NCBI RefSeq assembly: GCF_023740735.1
Contig: NZ_JAMRXH010000007.1
Span: 1-64,000 of the forward strand
DNA length: 64,000 nucleotides
Source of the DNA: Nocardia sp. CDC159
Lineage (GTDB): Bacteria > Actinomycetota > Actinomycetes > Mycobacteriales > Mycobacteriaceae
Direction: 5' to 3'
The translations under genes and the position numbers were made by a program. Shown here piece after piece: positions 45,782 to 53,691 of the stretch (its first letter is position 1; every line of letters begins with the position of its first letter). The notes beneath the pieces were generated by a model. It worked only from the letters and a program-made list of their open reading frames with translations. It was not told the DNA's origin and searched no databases.

Positions 45782-46804
45782 CTACTCGAAAGTGGAGTTC
45801 GCCCAACTCAGGACGGCGGCTTGGTAGCTCTCGGTGCTGGGGGCGAGGTTGACCGAGTGGCCCGCGCCGGGGAGTACGTAGGTGTGTAAGCGGGCTGCCG
45901 GGCTGAAATAGGGGGACTCCGCCGCGTGCAGGACGGCGGCGTCTCGGCATATCGAAAAATCGACGCCGCAGGACAGCTTGTCCATGCTGCCGTTGACGAG
46001 CATGACCGGGACGTCGATGGCGTGGGATACGGGTGGGACGGTGGAGGACAGGCCGTCGGGGTATTCCGACAGTGAGAAGACCTCCTTGGTCGCCTCGTCG
46101 GTGGCTACCGCCTGCGGGTCGACGTTGGTGGGGCCGTGGAAACTGGCGGCGCGGGTACCGGGTTGCGTGGTGAGATAACCGGGGTCGTAGCCGCGGCCAG
46201 CGAATTTCGGATCCTGGTCCGCCGGGTAGTAGGTGGAAACGACGCTGGAAACCTGGAGATAGTCCAGGCTGTGTGAGTATCCGGTGAGCAGCACGCCGTT
46301 GACGTCGTGATAGGTGGCGGCCTCCAGGACGTCGATGCCGGAGCTGAGCGAGTGGCCACCGATGATGATCGTGTCGAACGGCGCCCTGCCCGCGAGTCCC
46401 CGGCGCAGCGCCTGGACGATCTCGTGCAGGGCCGCCGCGGTACCGGTCGCGGTCAGCGTCGCGCTCGGCGGGCGGGTGCTCGCGCCGGTGCCGAGCCGAT
46501 CGACCACGAGCGTCGCATAACCGCCCGCGTTCATGGCGCGCCGGAAATTGTAGGTTTCGGGCCGGTACGGGAAATCCCAGTAGGTGTGGTTGTAGTTGGA
46601 ACCCGCCATCAGCACCATGACGGTGCCGGTCGCGTTCCGAGCCGGCAGGCACAGGGTCGCGGCCAGAGTGCCCTGTGGCACCGGAAAAGATATTGCTTCA
46701 CAACGATCCGACTGAGCGGGCCCGTCGGCATGGGAAACGCCCGGTGTCAACCAGAGCAGTGCCGCTGTCAGGGATACGGTAATTGTACGTAAGGAATTTC
46801 GCAC
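45782..46804 (-). CDS. Secreted alpha/beta hydrolase
   Basis: The 340-residue protein has a signal peptide (SLTAALLWLTPGVSHA, cleavage before DGPAQ). The alpha/beta hydrolase core has oxyanion-side MAGSNYNHTYWDF, nucleophile region GGHSLSSG near 190 (GxSxS rather than GxSxG), an acid candidate in NGSMDKLSC and the final His in GAGHSVNL. GTG 46804 is strongly supported by AAGGAG 7 nt upstream; the longer frame upstream is spurious. A perfect palindrome lies just upstream of the start. Confidence 0.82.
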   Translation of the reverse strand: MRNSLRTITVSLTAALLWLTPGVSHADGPAQSDRCEAISFPVPQGTLAATLCLPARNATGTVMVLMAGSNYNHTYWDFPYRPETYNFRRAMNAGGYATLVVDRLGTGASTRPPSATLTATGTAAALHEIVQALRRGLAGRAPFDTIIIGGHSLSSGIDVLEAATYHDVNGVLLTGYSHSLDYLQVSSVVSTYYPADQDPKFAGRGYDPGYLTTQPGTRAASFHGPTNVDPQAVATDEATKEVFSLSEYPDGLSSTVPPVSHAIDVPVMLVNGSMDKLSCGVDFSICRDAAVLHAAESPYFSPAARLHTYVLPGAGHSVNLAPSTESYQAAVLSWANSTFE

Positions 46805-46829
46805 GGTAACGCTCCTTGGTGGTGCACGA

Positions 46830-46856
46830 GAACGATCAATCCCAGGTTGATCGTTC
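46830..46856 (-). promoter_or_regulatory. Perfect 10-bp inverted repeat, operator candidate
   Basis: GAACGATCAA (46830-46839) is mirrored by TTGATCGTTC (46847-46856) with 7 nt between, 26 nt upstream of the secreted-hydrolase start. The size and symmetry suit a TetR-type repressor, but no such gene is adjacent. Confidence 0.6.
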
Positions 46857-47075
46857 AACGTAATAGGCAGGCTATAGCCGCTTTTTGCTCGATCGCAAGA
46901 CCTGCATCGCTGTTGACGAATTCGTAATGTCTTTTCCCGCAATGCATTGCGCCATCGAGTGAAAGACCGCCCGGTATTTTCACCTAGGGACCGGTTCGAA
47001 AGATCTTCGGACAGTGAAATTCCACTATTCTGAAAACGACTTGCGTAACTCCCTCGCACGCCTACCATCCCTGAT

Positions 47076-47168
47076 GTGGCCACAGTCGTGTGTACGCACC
47101 GATTTCCCGGCCCCCGAGCCCTTCGAAGGTGCCACCGGGGCCGGATCTCGCCACGTCCAGCGAGCTGA
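47076..47168 (+). CDS. Possible leader ORF upstream of the PheS-like gene
   Basis: A GTG at 47076 (another GTG in frame at 47088) opens a 30-codon frame ending TGA 47166-47168. It covers the first arm of the leader structure (47111-47121) and stops 20 nt before the second arm. That is where an attenuation peptide would lie. Its amino acids (Arg-rich, one Phe) give no specificity clue and there is no clear ribosome-binding site. It may be a chance ORF. Confidence 0.2.
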   Translation: MATVVCTHRFPGPRALRRCHRGRISPRPAS

Positions 47169-47236
47169 CCTGCGGGAGCGGCTGTTTCGAGGGCTCGGGG
47201 GTTTCCTTACCCCGTCCACCGCCCTCCTGTCAGGAG
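47111..47236 (+). promoter_or_regulatory. Leader with mutually exclusive stems before the PheS-like gene
   Basis: CCCCCGAGCCC (47111-47121) is perfectly complementary to GGGCTCGGGGG (47191-47201). The same second arm can instead pair downstream: GAGGGC (47189-47194) with GCCCTC (47221-47226), and CGGGG (47196-47200) with CCCCG (47210-47214). Bases CTCC (47224-47227) can also cover the ribosome-binding GGAG (47233-47236). Such alternative pairing is the hallmark of an attenuator or riboswitch-like leader. Confidence 0.6.
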
Positions 47237-47242
47237 TTCATC

Positions 47243-48370
47243 ATGTCCACCCGTCTTTCCGAGGAGCAGCTCGCCCGCGATCTCGCCATTCGCGATCTCA
47301 CCGATCCCGCCGCCGGCACCCATGCCCTGCAACTCGTCGTCGACCGAATCGTCGACGCGTTGGCGCGGCGATGGGGCGCTGAGACCCGGTGGTGGCGCGG
47401 CGAGCGCATCGTCACCATCGCCGACAACTACGACAACCTCGGCTACCACGGCGACGACATCACCCGCGATGCCCGCTACACCCGCTACGTCGACGACCTG
47501 CGGATGCTGCGCAGCCATTCCAGCGCACTGATTCCCGCCGCGCTGCGGGCACTGGCCGCCGACCCCGCCGAGGATGTGCTGCTGGTGTGTCCCGGAATCG
47601 TCTACCGCCGCGACAGCATCGATCGCCTGCACACCGGCACCCCGCATCAACTCGATCTATGGCGCCTCACCCGCCGCCCCATGGTCCGCGCGGATCTGGA
47701 GGAGATGATCGCCGTGATCATCGACGCGCTGCTGCCCGGGGCGAGATACCGGCTCGAGCCCCGCGTGCACCCCTACACCGAGCTCGGACGCCAGGTGGAT
47801 GTGGCCCGCGACGGCGAGTGGATAGAGGTGGCCGAATGCGGCCTGGCGGGTCCCGGGGTGCTGCGGCGGGCCGGGCTGGACAGCACCCACGCCGGTCTGG
47901 CGCTCGGCCTCGGGCTCGACCGAATAGTGATGTTGCTCAAGGGGATTCCCGATATTCGCATCCTGCGTTCGGCCGATCCCGCCGTCGCCGCGCAACTCAC
48001 CGATCTGACGCCCTACCGGCCCATATCGACCATGCCCGCCATCCGTCGTGACCTGTCCATCGCGGTCGAACACGACGACCTCGCCGAGGATCTCGGCGAC
48101 CGCGTGCGCGAGGCACTGGGGTCGGCTGCCGATTCCGTCGAGGCGGTCGAAATCCGCGCCGAGACACCGTGTTCGGAACTGCCGCCACCGGCCCTGCGCC
48201 GCCTCGGGGCGCGCCCCGACCAGAAGAACCTCCTGATCGAGGTGACACTGCGCCGCCTGGACCGCACTCTCACCGACCATGAGGCGAACCTGCTGCGCGA
48301 CCGCATCTACGCCGCCCTCCACCGGGGCACCGCCCAGCAGTGGGCGGCGAATCGACCATCGGCTCAATAA
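47243..48370 (+). CDS. Stand-alone PheS-like class II ligase with FDX-ACB domain
   Basis: The 375-residue protein consists of a PheS-type catalytic core (residues about 55-255) and a C-terminal FDX-ACB domain (about 258-370, YRPISTMPAIRRDLSIAV...TLTDHEANLLRDRI). Single-chain mitochondrial PheRS has this same layout. Motif-like blocks are LRSHSSALIP, PGIVYRRD, GTPHQLDLWRL and GLGLDRIVMLLKGIPDIR. The Phe-binding FPFT segment of true PheS is HPYT here (176-179), hinting at another substrate. From memory such proteins are called PheS-related mystery ligases. CAGGAG precedes the ATG. Its 3' end overlaps the convergent esterase gene by 7 bp. Confidence 0.8.
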   Translation: MSTRLSEEQLARDLAIRDLTDPAAGTHALQLVVDRIVDALARRWGAETRWWRGERIVTIADNYDNLGYHGDDITRDARYTRYVDDLRMLRSHSSALIPAALRALAADPAEDVLLVCPGIVYRRDSIDRLHTGTPHQLDLWRLTRRPMVRADLEEMIAVIIDALLPGARYRLEPRVHPYTELGRQVDVARDGEWIEVAECGLAGPGVLRRAGLDSTHAGLALGLGLDRIVMLLKGIPDIRILRSADPAVAAQLTDLTPYRPISTMPAIRRDLSIAVEHDDLAEDLGDRVREALGSAADSVEAVEIRAETPCSELPPPALRRLGARPDQKNLLIEVTLRRLDRTLTDHEANLLRDRIYAALHRGTAQQWAANRPSAQ

Positions 48371-49605
48371 GCGGCCGCGGGCGATTCCTCCCAATACCGA
48401 TGCTGTTCTCCGTCGGTGTCGGCGATGAAGACGACCGCGTCGGCAGTGGGTAGGTCCGTTGGTTCCAGCGGGATGTGACCGGGCACAATCGGTTTGCCCG
48501 CGGTGATCGAGGGAGGAAGTGCTTCGCGTAGGGCCGCCGCGGGGAACAGGGTGCGGCGGGTGGTGGCCTGGGCCAGGGCGTGCTGGAGGGTGCCCGGGGT
48601 GCTGGCGGGGCTGGCGTCGGTGGCCAGGAACAGGTAGCGCTCGGCGAGGGGGAGGGCGGCGAGTGCGCCTGCGCCACACCAGTTCACGGTGGTCGCGTCG
48701 AGCGGCTGGGCGGACTTCGCGCGCTGGAGGTGGGTGTTGTGGGCGAAGACCAGGCTCGGTCCGCGATGCCGTTCCGCGGCTACGATCGCGAGCAGGTTCT
48801 CGGCCATCATCTCGCTGCGCAGGCTGGCCAGATCGGCGATGCGGTCGGGGGTGGGGGTGGCCATGGCGGCGTGGTAGCGGAGCAGGCCCAGGGCGGTTCG
48901 GGCGTGGGCGTGGGCATGGTCGTAGCCGGTCGGGTCGGCGGGACGCAGGATGGGCGCCGCACGGTGCAGGGCGCTGGCCAGGTCGTCGGCGACGATGCGC
49001 AGGGCGTGGGCGTGGTCGGAGGCGCCGATGGAGGCGGCGGGGTCGTACATGGCCGCCGGGTTCGCCCACTGCGCGTCCTCGCCCAGGAGCGCTTCGAGGG
49101 CGCGGGTCGATGGGGGCCGAAGCGCCGCGGGCAGGTAGTCGCGCACCGTGGTCAGCGCGTGCCGGGGACTCGGCGCGGCGGCGTACTCCAGCGGGGCATC
49201 GAAGCCGTAGAAGCGAATTCGATCCTGCGGTGGGCGGCCCGCATTGTGCGCGCGGAGCCATTCGACGAGTTCGCGGTTGCCCGGCACGGCGCCGAAATCG
49301 TGGCTGAACCCGGTCGCGAGCACCGTGTCGATCCGGCCCGGCGCCCCGGCCACGTAGTCGTCGACCACGGCCGCGGCGAAGATATCGATCTCCAGCACGA
49401 TCGACCGATATCCCCGATCGACGAGGTGGCGGAGAAGTTCGTTGCGTAGCAACGGGAATGCCTCGATCCCGTGCGTCGGCTCACCGAGGGCGAGTAACAC
49501 CGGCGGCTCGGTCCGCGCGGCGAGCAGTTCGTCGACGGCACGACCCAGGCTTGTCGAATTGTCGAGTGGGCGGCCGATTTCACGCAATGCGGCGGCGATG
49601 GACAT
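48364..49605 (-). CDS. Erythromycin-esterase-family protein
   Basis: The 413-residue protein matches the Ere family. It has the early LLALGEPTHGIEAFPLLRNELLRHLV with the conserved Glu and His, IVLEIDIFAA and VEWLRAHNA in the middle, a helical insertion, and SLVFAHNTHLQRA with the second His. Some members open macrolide lactones; many have unknown substrates, and the related EreP-like group is diverse. ATG 49605 with AAGGGG upstream is well supported. It is divergent from a MerR regulator, suggesting inducible expression. Confidence 0.85.
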   Translation of the reverse strand: MSIAAALREIGRPLDNSTSLGRAVDELLAARTEPPVLLALGEPTHGIEAFPLLRNELLRHLVDRGYRSIVLEIDIFAAAVVDDYVAGAPGRIDTVLATGFSHDFGAVPGNRELVEWLRAHNAGRPPQDRIRFYGFDAPLEYAAAPSPRHALTTVRDYLPAALRPPSTRALEALLGEDAQWANPAAMYDPAASIGASDHAHALRIVADDLASALHRAAPILRPADPTGYDHAHAHARTALGLLRYHAAMATPTPDRIADLASLRSEMMAENLLAIVAAERHRGPSLVFAHNTHLQRAKSAQPLDATTVNWCGAGALAALPLAERYLFLATDASPASTPGTLQHALAQATTRRTLFPAAALREALPPSITAGKPIVPGHIPLEPTDLPTADAVVFIADTDGEQHRYWEESPAAAY

Positions 49606-49716
49606 GAGACCCCTTCCAGAACGCGTCGCTCTCGACACTATCGTTGAAGATTCGAGTGAAACTTCCGCGAAATCCACCAGGTATTCGTCGGTCGAAGCCT
49701 CAATCGGAGGTGCACG
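49606..49716. promoter_or_regulatory. Divergent promoter between ere-like and merR-like genes
   Basis: The 111-bp gap should contain overlapping promoters. The stretch CACTATCGTTGAAGATTCGAGTG (49638-49660 area, in two parts) and GGTCGAAGCCTCAATCG near 49690 are the less GC-rich candidates. No clean dyad is evident. Confidence 0.3.
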
Positions 49717-50409
49717 CTGCGTCCCATCGATCTGGCCCGAGAACACGGATTGTCCGCCCAGGCGATCCGCAACTACGACGACGCGGGCATCCTGCCGCCC
49801 GCCGAGCGCAGCGCCTCCGGATACCGGCGCTACACGCCGCTGCACGCGCAGGCGCTGCGCGCCTTCCTCGCATTGCGCGGCGGCCACGGACATCAACGGG
49901 CGATGGCGATCATGCGCGCGACCAACTGCGGCGACATCGAATCCGCCTACCGGCTCATCGATGCCGCCCACGGCGCGCTGCTAGCCGAGCGCGAGACCCG
50001 CACCGAGGTCGCGGCGGCCCTGCGCAATCTGTCCACCGCGCCCACCCCGGTCCGCGGTCGGCCGCTGACCGTGGGCGAACTCGGGCGTCGGCTCGGTCTG
50101 CATCCGGCCACCCTGCGCAGCTGGGAGTCCCAGGACATCCTGCGCCCCGAACGCGATCGGGTGACGAACTACCGCGTATACGGACCGGACGCGGTCCGCG
50201 ACGCCGAGATCGCGAAACAACTGCGCCGGGGCGGCTATCCGCTACCCCGGGTCGCACGGTTCCTCGACGCGCTGCGCGAGGCGGGCGGGGCTGCGGAACT
50301 GAGCGCCTTCCTCGACTCGTGGCAGCAGCGGCTGACCACCCGCAGCCGCAACCTGCTCGCCGGTGCGGCCCAGCTCGATCGCTACCTCACCATGCTCGAT
50401 CGGACGTAG
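49717..50409 (+). CDS. MerR-family regulator with two DNA-binding domains
   Basis: The 230-residue protein has a first MerR winged helix at 1-70 (RPIDLAREHGLSAQAIRNYDDAG, then PPAERSASGYRRYT) and a second at about 118-190 (LTVGELGRRLGLHPATLRSWESQDIL). A C-terminal helix follows. The conserved N-terminus begins upstream of the first usual start (TTG 49750). The best start is CTG 49717, with GGAGG six bases before it. Two-domain MerR proteins are known from actinobacterial self-resistance loci. It is divergent from the esterase gene. Confidence 0.8.
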   Translation: MRPIDLAREHGLSAQAIRNYDDAGILPPAERSASGYRRYTPLHAQALRAFLALRGGHGHQRAMAIMRATNCGDIESAYRLIDAAHGALLAERETRTEVAAALRNLSTAPTPVRGRPLTVGELGRRLGLHPATLRSWESQDILRPERDRVTNYRVYGPDAVRDAEIAKQLRRGGYPLPRVARFLDALREAGGAAELSAFLDSWQQRLTTRSRNLLAGAAQLDRYLTMLDRT

Positions 50410-50470
50410 CGGCGCGGCGGCGCACAAGATGGTGAGGCAGTCCACTACTCCCGGATGAAAGAGGTACGAG

Positions 50471-51853
50471 ATGCCAGTGAGCGCGCTGTTGCCGACGACC
50501 ACCCGCGCGTTGACGCGTCGGCTCGCGGTGGAGCAGGCGGAGTATCGGGTGCCCTCGCTGATCGCCGCCGTGGTCCGCGACGGCGAGGTGGCCTGGTGGG
50601 ATGCGCGCGGCCGGGTGGACGGCGGGGCCGGGCCGAGGCGGCCGACCACCGACACCCAGTACCGGATCGGATCGATCACCAAGACCATGGTGGGCGTCGT
50701 GGTGCTGCGGCTGCGCGACGAGGGCAGGCTGGACCTGTCCGATCCGCTGGAGCGGCACGTGCCCGGTGCGCCGATGGGGGATCGCACGATAGCCCAACTG
50801 CTCTCGCACACCGCGGGCGTGCGCGCGGAGTCGCCGGGCGACTGGTGGGAGCGCACCCCGGGCGGTGACTGGCCCGACCTGGTGGCCGGTATGGACGGTG
50901 CCGCCGTGCTGCATCGGGCGGGCCGCCTGCATCACTACAGCAACGTCGGCTACGCCGCGCTGGGCGAGCTCATTTCCCGCCTGCGGGGGCAGAGCTGGTT
51001 CGACGCCGTGCGCGCCGAGGTGCTCGCCCCGCTGGGCATGGATCGCACCACCCCGGCGCCCGGCGCCCCGCACGCCACCGGCTGGGCGGTGCATCCATGG
51101 GCGGATGTCGTACTGCCCGAACCCGCGCACGATCACGGTGCGATGGGTGCGGCGGGCCAGCTCTGGTCGACCCTGGACGATCTGGCTCGATGGGCGGTCT
51201 TCCTCGGCGGGGACACCGGCGACGTGCTGTCGCGGGACACCTGGGAGGAGATGCGCGAGCCACACACCGTCATCGACGCCGACACCTGGACCGAGGGGCA
51301 TGGACTCGGCGTGCAACTGCGCAGGCACGGCGGCCGCAGGCTGCTCGGGCACGGCGGGGCGATGCCCGGCTTCATCGCCACGGTCTGGGCCGACCCGGCC
51401 GACCGCACCGGTGTGCTGTTCCTGTCCAACACCACCTACGGCGGCATTCGGGGCAAGTTGGATCTGGCGATGCTGGACATCCTGGCCGAGCACGAGCCCG
51501 CGCTGCCCGAGGAATGGTTGCCCGCCAGGTCGGTCGATCCGGGCCTGCTGGCGCTCACCGGACCCTGGTACTGGGGTTCGGCGTCCATCGCGCTGCATCT
51601 GCGGGCCGACGGCTGGCTGGAATTGAAGGCCCTGGCGCACGGCGGGCGGACCTCCCGGTTCCGCCCCGATGGCGTGGACGCCTGGATCGGCCTCGACGGG
51701 TACTACGCGGGCGAGCGGCTGCGGGCGGTCCGCGGTTCGGACGGCGCGGTCGATCATCTCGAACTGGTCAGCTACATCTTCACGCGCGAGCCGTACGCAC
51801 CGGCCGGACCCATTCCCGGCGGCGTCGATCCGGGTGGCTGGCGCGGCCGGTGA
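50471..51853 (+). CDS. Serine hydrolase of the class C beta-lactamase/esterase fold
   Basis: The 460-residue protein has catalytic motif SxxK as SITK (S68, K71), YxN as YSN near 157, and a third-motif HGG in LLGHGGAMPGF near 298. After the catalytic domain there is a C-terminal beta-barrel-like part (about 350-455). It has no signal peptide, so it is probably a cytoplasmic esterase or D-aminopeptidase-like enzyme rather than a true beta-lactamase. GAGG lies 6 nt before the ATG. It may be in an operon with the MerR gene (61-bp gap). Confidence 0.88.
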   Translation: MPVSALLPTTTRALTRRLAVEQAEYRVPSLIAAVVRDGEVAWWDARGRVDGGAGPRRPTTDTQYRIGSITKTMVGVVVLRLRDEGRLDLSDPLERHVPGAPMGDRTIAQLLSHTAGVRAESPGDWWERTPGGDWPDLVAGMDGAAVLHRAGRLHHYSNVGYAALGELISRLRGQSWFDAVRAEVLAPLGMDRTTPAPGAPHATGWAVHPWADVVLPEPAHDHGAMGAAGQLWSTLDDLARWAVFLGGDTGDVLSRDTWEEMREPHTVIDADTWTEGHGLGVQLRRHGGRRLLGHGGAMPGFIATVWADPADRTGVLFLSNTTYGGIRGKLDLAMLDILAEHEPALPEEWLPARSVDPGLLALTGPWYWGSASIALHLRADGWLELKALAHGGRTSRFRPDGVDAWIGLDGYYAGERLRAVRGSDGAVDHLELVSYIFTREPYAPAGPIPGGVDPGGWRGR

Positions 51854-51863
51854 TCGACGGTCG

Positions 51864-52469
51864 CTATCCGGCCGCCTCGGTGGGGGCCGGGATGGCGCGC
51901 TCGACGATCGTGTGGACCAGTTCGGTGGCGCGCTGCTGGTCGAAAATGCCCGGGAGGGTGAGGCGGTCGAGGATGAGCCAGTTCAGCGCGAGATACAGCA
52001 GAACCACGGTGTCCTCGTCGCCGGGCATTCCATGGTCGAGGTGGTTGCGAATGTTGAATTCCAGGTCGGCACGCACGCGCTCGGTGAGCAGGGCCTGCAA
52101 TTCGGGGCGGCGGGTAGCCTCCAGCCGGAGTTCGAGAACGGCGAGATAGCCGGTGCGGAACTGGGAGACCCGCTCCACCACCTCGGTCATGAGTTCGGTG
52201 ATGGTTTCCCGGGAGCGCGGGCCATGCAGTTTCGCCATCGTGTCCTCGCCGGGGACCAGCCGCTCGTAGTAGCGGTGGCCGACCTGGACGAGCAGTTCGT
52301 CGCGGTTGGGGAAGTAGTTGGAGGCGGTCCCGGCGGGCACCCCGGCCTCCTTGTCCACCGCGCGGAAGGTCAGTCCGCGAGCCCCGTCCCGGGCCAGGAC
52401 CTCGATAGATGCGTCCAGCAGAGCCTGTCTGCGTTCCGGATTCGTGCGCACCACTTGACACCACTCCAT
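51864..52469 (-). CDS. TetR-family transcriptional regulator
   Basis: The 201-residue regulator has a helix-turn-helix at about 12-60 (LLDASIEVLARDGARGLTF...EAGVPAGTASNYF) and a helical ligand domain. A start at GTG 52451 (VRTNPERRQ) is also reasonable. It immediately adjoins a palindrome over the divergent promoter. It converges on the serine hydrolase gene with 10 bp between stops. Confidence 0.9.
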   Translation of the reverse strand: MEWCQVVRTNPERRQALLDASIEVLARDGARGLTFRAVDKEAGVPAGTASNYFPNRDELLVQVGHRYYERLVPGEDTMAKLHGPRSRETITELMTEVVERVSQFRTGYLAVLELRLEATRRPELQALLTERVRADLEFNIRNHLDHGMPGDEDTVVLLYLALNWLILDRLTLPGIFDQQRATELVHTIVERAIPAPTEAAG

Positions 52470-52470
52470 C

Positions 52471-52511
52471 TGTAGTACTACGGTTCAAATCACTTCGAAC
52501 AGAGTACTACA
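52471..52511. promoter_or_regulatory. Operator-like inverted repeat beside tetR
   Basis: TGTAGTACT (52471-52479) is mirrored by AGTACTACA (52503-52511). Between them TTCAA and TTCGAA elements add further symmetry. It lies directly upstream of the TetR gene and of the divergent small ORF. Confidence 0.65.
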
Positions 52512-52526
52512 AGATAGGCGGTAAAG

Positions 52527-52646
52527 ATGCGAAAGCAGCGCGGGACCTACCCGATTCAGAACAACCAGCAGCGCTTCGTGACTCGCCCCGTGCCTCCGCG
52601 CACGATCACCCCCAAGGGCGGCTGGTCTCGGCGCGGTCAGCGGTAG
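52527..52646 (+). CDS. Candidate 39-residue ORF divergent from tetR (possible gene remnant)
   Basis: ATG 52527 stands 16 nt after the operator palindrome and opens a 39-codon frame, basic and Pro/Thr-rich (MRKQRGTYPIQNNQQRF...PKGGWSRRGQR). The N-terminus reads like the beginning of a real enzyme. The frame ends early, so it could be a truncated target gene of the TetR repressor. Ribosome-binding support is weak. The family is not recognised. Confidence 0.3.
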   Translation: MRKQRGTYPIQNNQQRFVTRPVPPRTITPKGGWSRRGQR

Positions 52647-52863
52647 CGCCCGGCAGCGGCGCCCCGGGCATGCGGCCAGGCTCGGGGCGCGCTCGAATCG
52701 AGCCCCCTTCGATATCGTCGGGGGCCGGATCACCAGCATCTGGGGATCCGCAATCCGGAGAAGCCGCGGCCCTGGACGGCGGGCTGATTCGCGGGGCTAC
52801 GCTGCCTACCGGCGCGCCTCGACCGGGGCGGATCGCCGAAATTGTGTTCCGGGAGGGGATTCG

Positions 52864-53673
52864 ATGCCTTACGCCATCTCCAATGACGGCACGAAGGTCC
52901 ACTACGTCGACAGCGGCGGTGACGGCCCGGCGATGATCCTGCTCCACTCGTTCGCCATGGATGTCGACGTGTGGCAGCCGCAGATCGATGATTTCGCCCC
53001 CGGCATGCGCGTTCTCGCGGTCGATTCCCGCGGGCACGGCGGCACCCCCGACAACGGCGTACCGTTCACCTACTGGGATACCGCGTGGGATACCTGGGCG
53101 GTCGCCGACCATGCCGGCATCGACGAACCGGTGGTGGTGGTCGGTCTGTCGCAGGGGGGATTCACGGCGATGCGGATGGCGCTGCAGCATCCCCGTCGCG
53201 TGCGGGGGCTGGTGCTGATCGGCACCGTCGCCGCGGGGCCCAGTGCGCAGGAGCGGGAGACCTACGACAACATCACCGTCAAACACCTCATCGACGGCGA
53301 CGTGCCGCTGGCGGAGATCACCCCGACCATGGCGGCGGTGACGATCGGCGGCGACCGGGAACGCCATCAGCTGCCGTGGGTCGAGAAGTGGTCCGTCGCC
53401 GATCGCCGCGCGTGGCGGCTGGCGGCGCACAGCCTCATCGACCGCGACGACATCAGTGTGTTGGTGCGCGACATCACCTGTCCCGCGCTGATCATGCGCG
53501 GCGGCAGCGACCAGGCGGTCAGCAATGCGGAGATGATCGAGTTGGCCGGACAGCTGGGCGGTCCGACGCGGACGGAGACCATCCGTGGCGACGGCGCGGC
53601 CCACATCTGCACCTGGACCCATCCCGAGCTGTGCAACCCGCTGATCCGCGAATTCATCGAGCACATCCGCTGA
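52864..53673 (+). CDS. Alpha/beta hydrolase
   Basis: The 269-residue protein has the alpha/beta hydrolase fold: oxyanion LLHSFAMDVDVW, nucleophile elbow GLSQGG near 98, an acid in MRGGSDQAVSN near 220 and His in GAAHICTWTHPE near 249. It resembles 3-oxoadipate enol-lactonase or haloperoxidase-like esterases. GGGAGGGG lies 5 nt before the ATG. The next gene converges after 18 bp. Confidence 0.87.
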   Translation: MPYAISNDGTKVHYVDSGGDGPAMILLHSFAMDVDVWQPQIDDFAPGMRVLAVDSRGHGGTPDNGVPFTYWDTAWDTWAVADHAGIDEPVVVVGLSQGGFTAMRMALQHPRRVRGLVLIGTVAAGPSAQERETYDNITVKHLIDGDVPLAEITPTMAAVTIGGDRERHQLPWVEKWSVADRRAWRLAAHSLIDRDDISVLVRDITCPALIMRGGSDQAVSNAEMIELAGQLGGPTRTETIRGDGAAHICTWTHPELCNPLIREFIEHIR

Positions 53674-53691
53674 GCCCGGCGGCGCGACCGC

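Larger units (their letters stand above)
46805..47242. promoter_or_regulatory. Divergent region: hydrolase promoter and PheS-like leader
   Basis: The left part holds a 27-bp operator-like palindrome. The sequence 46860-47040 is distinctly AT-richer than its surroundings (many A/T runs) and probably holds both promoters, with a -10-like TATTCT near 47032 for the rightward gene. The right part is a structured leader (47111-47236). No gene is supported apart from a possible uORF. Confidence 0.5.
52470..52863. other. 394-bp region between tetR and a hydrolase
   Basis: The left side contains the TetR operator, and then a 39-codon ORF. From 52647 to 52850 I see only short, motif-free frames. The stretch may be the remains of a gene once controlled by the TetR protein. 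Confidence 0.4.

Noticed and set aside
47120..47145. T-box-like stretch GGTGCCACCGG in the PheS-like leader
   Set aside because: The TGGN bulge that pairs with the tRNA end is missing, so I treat the leader as an attenuator of unknown type.
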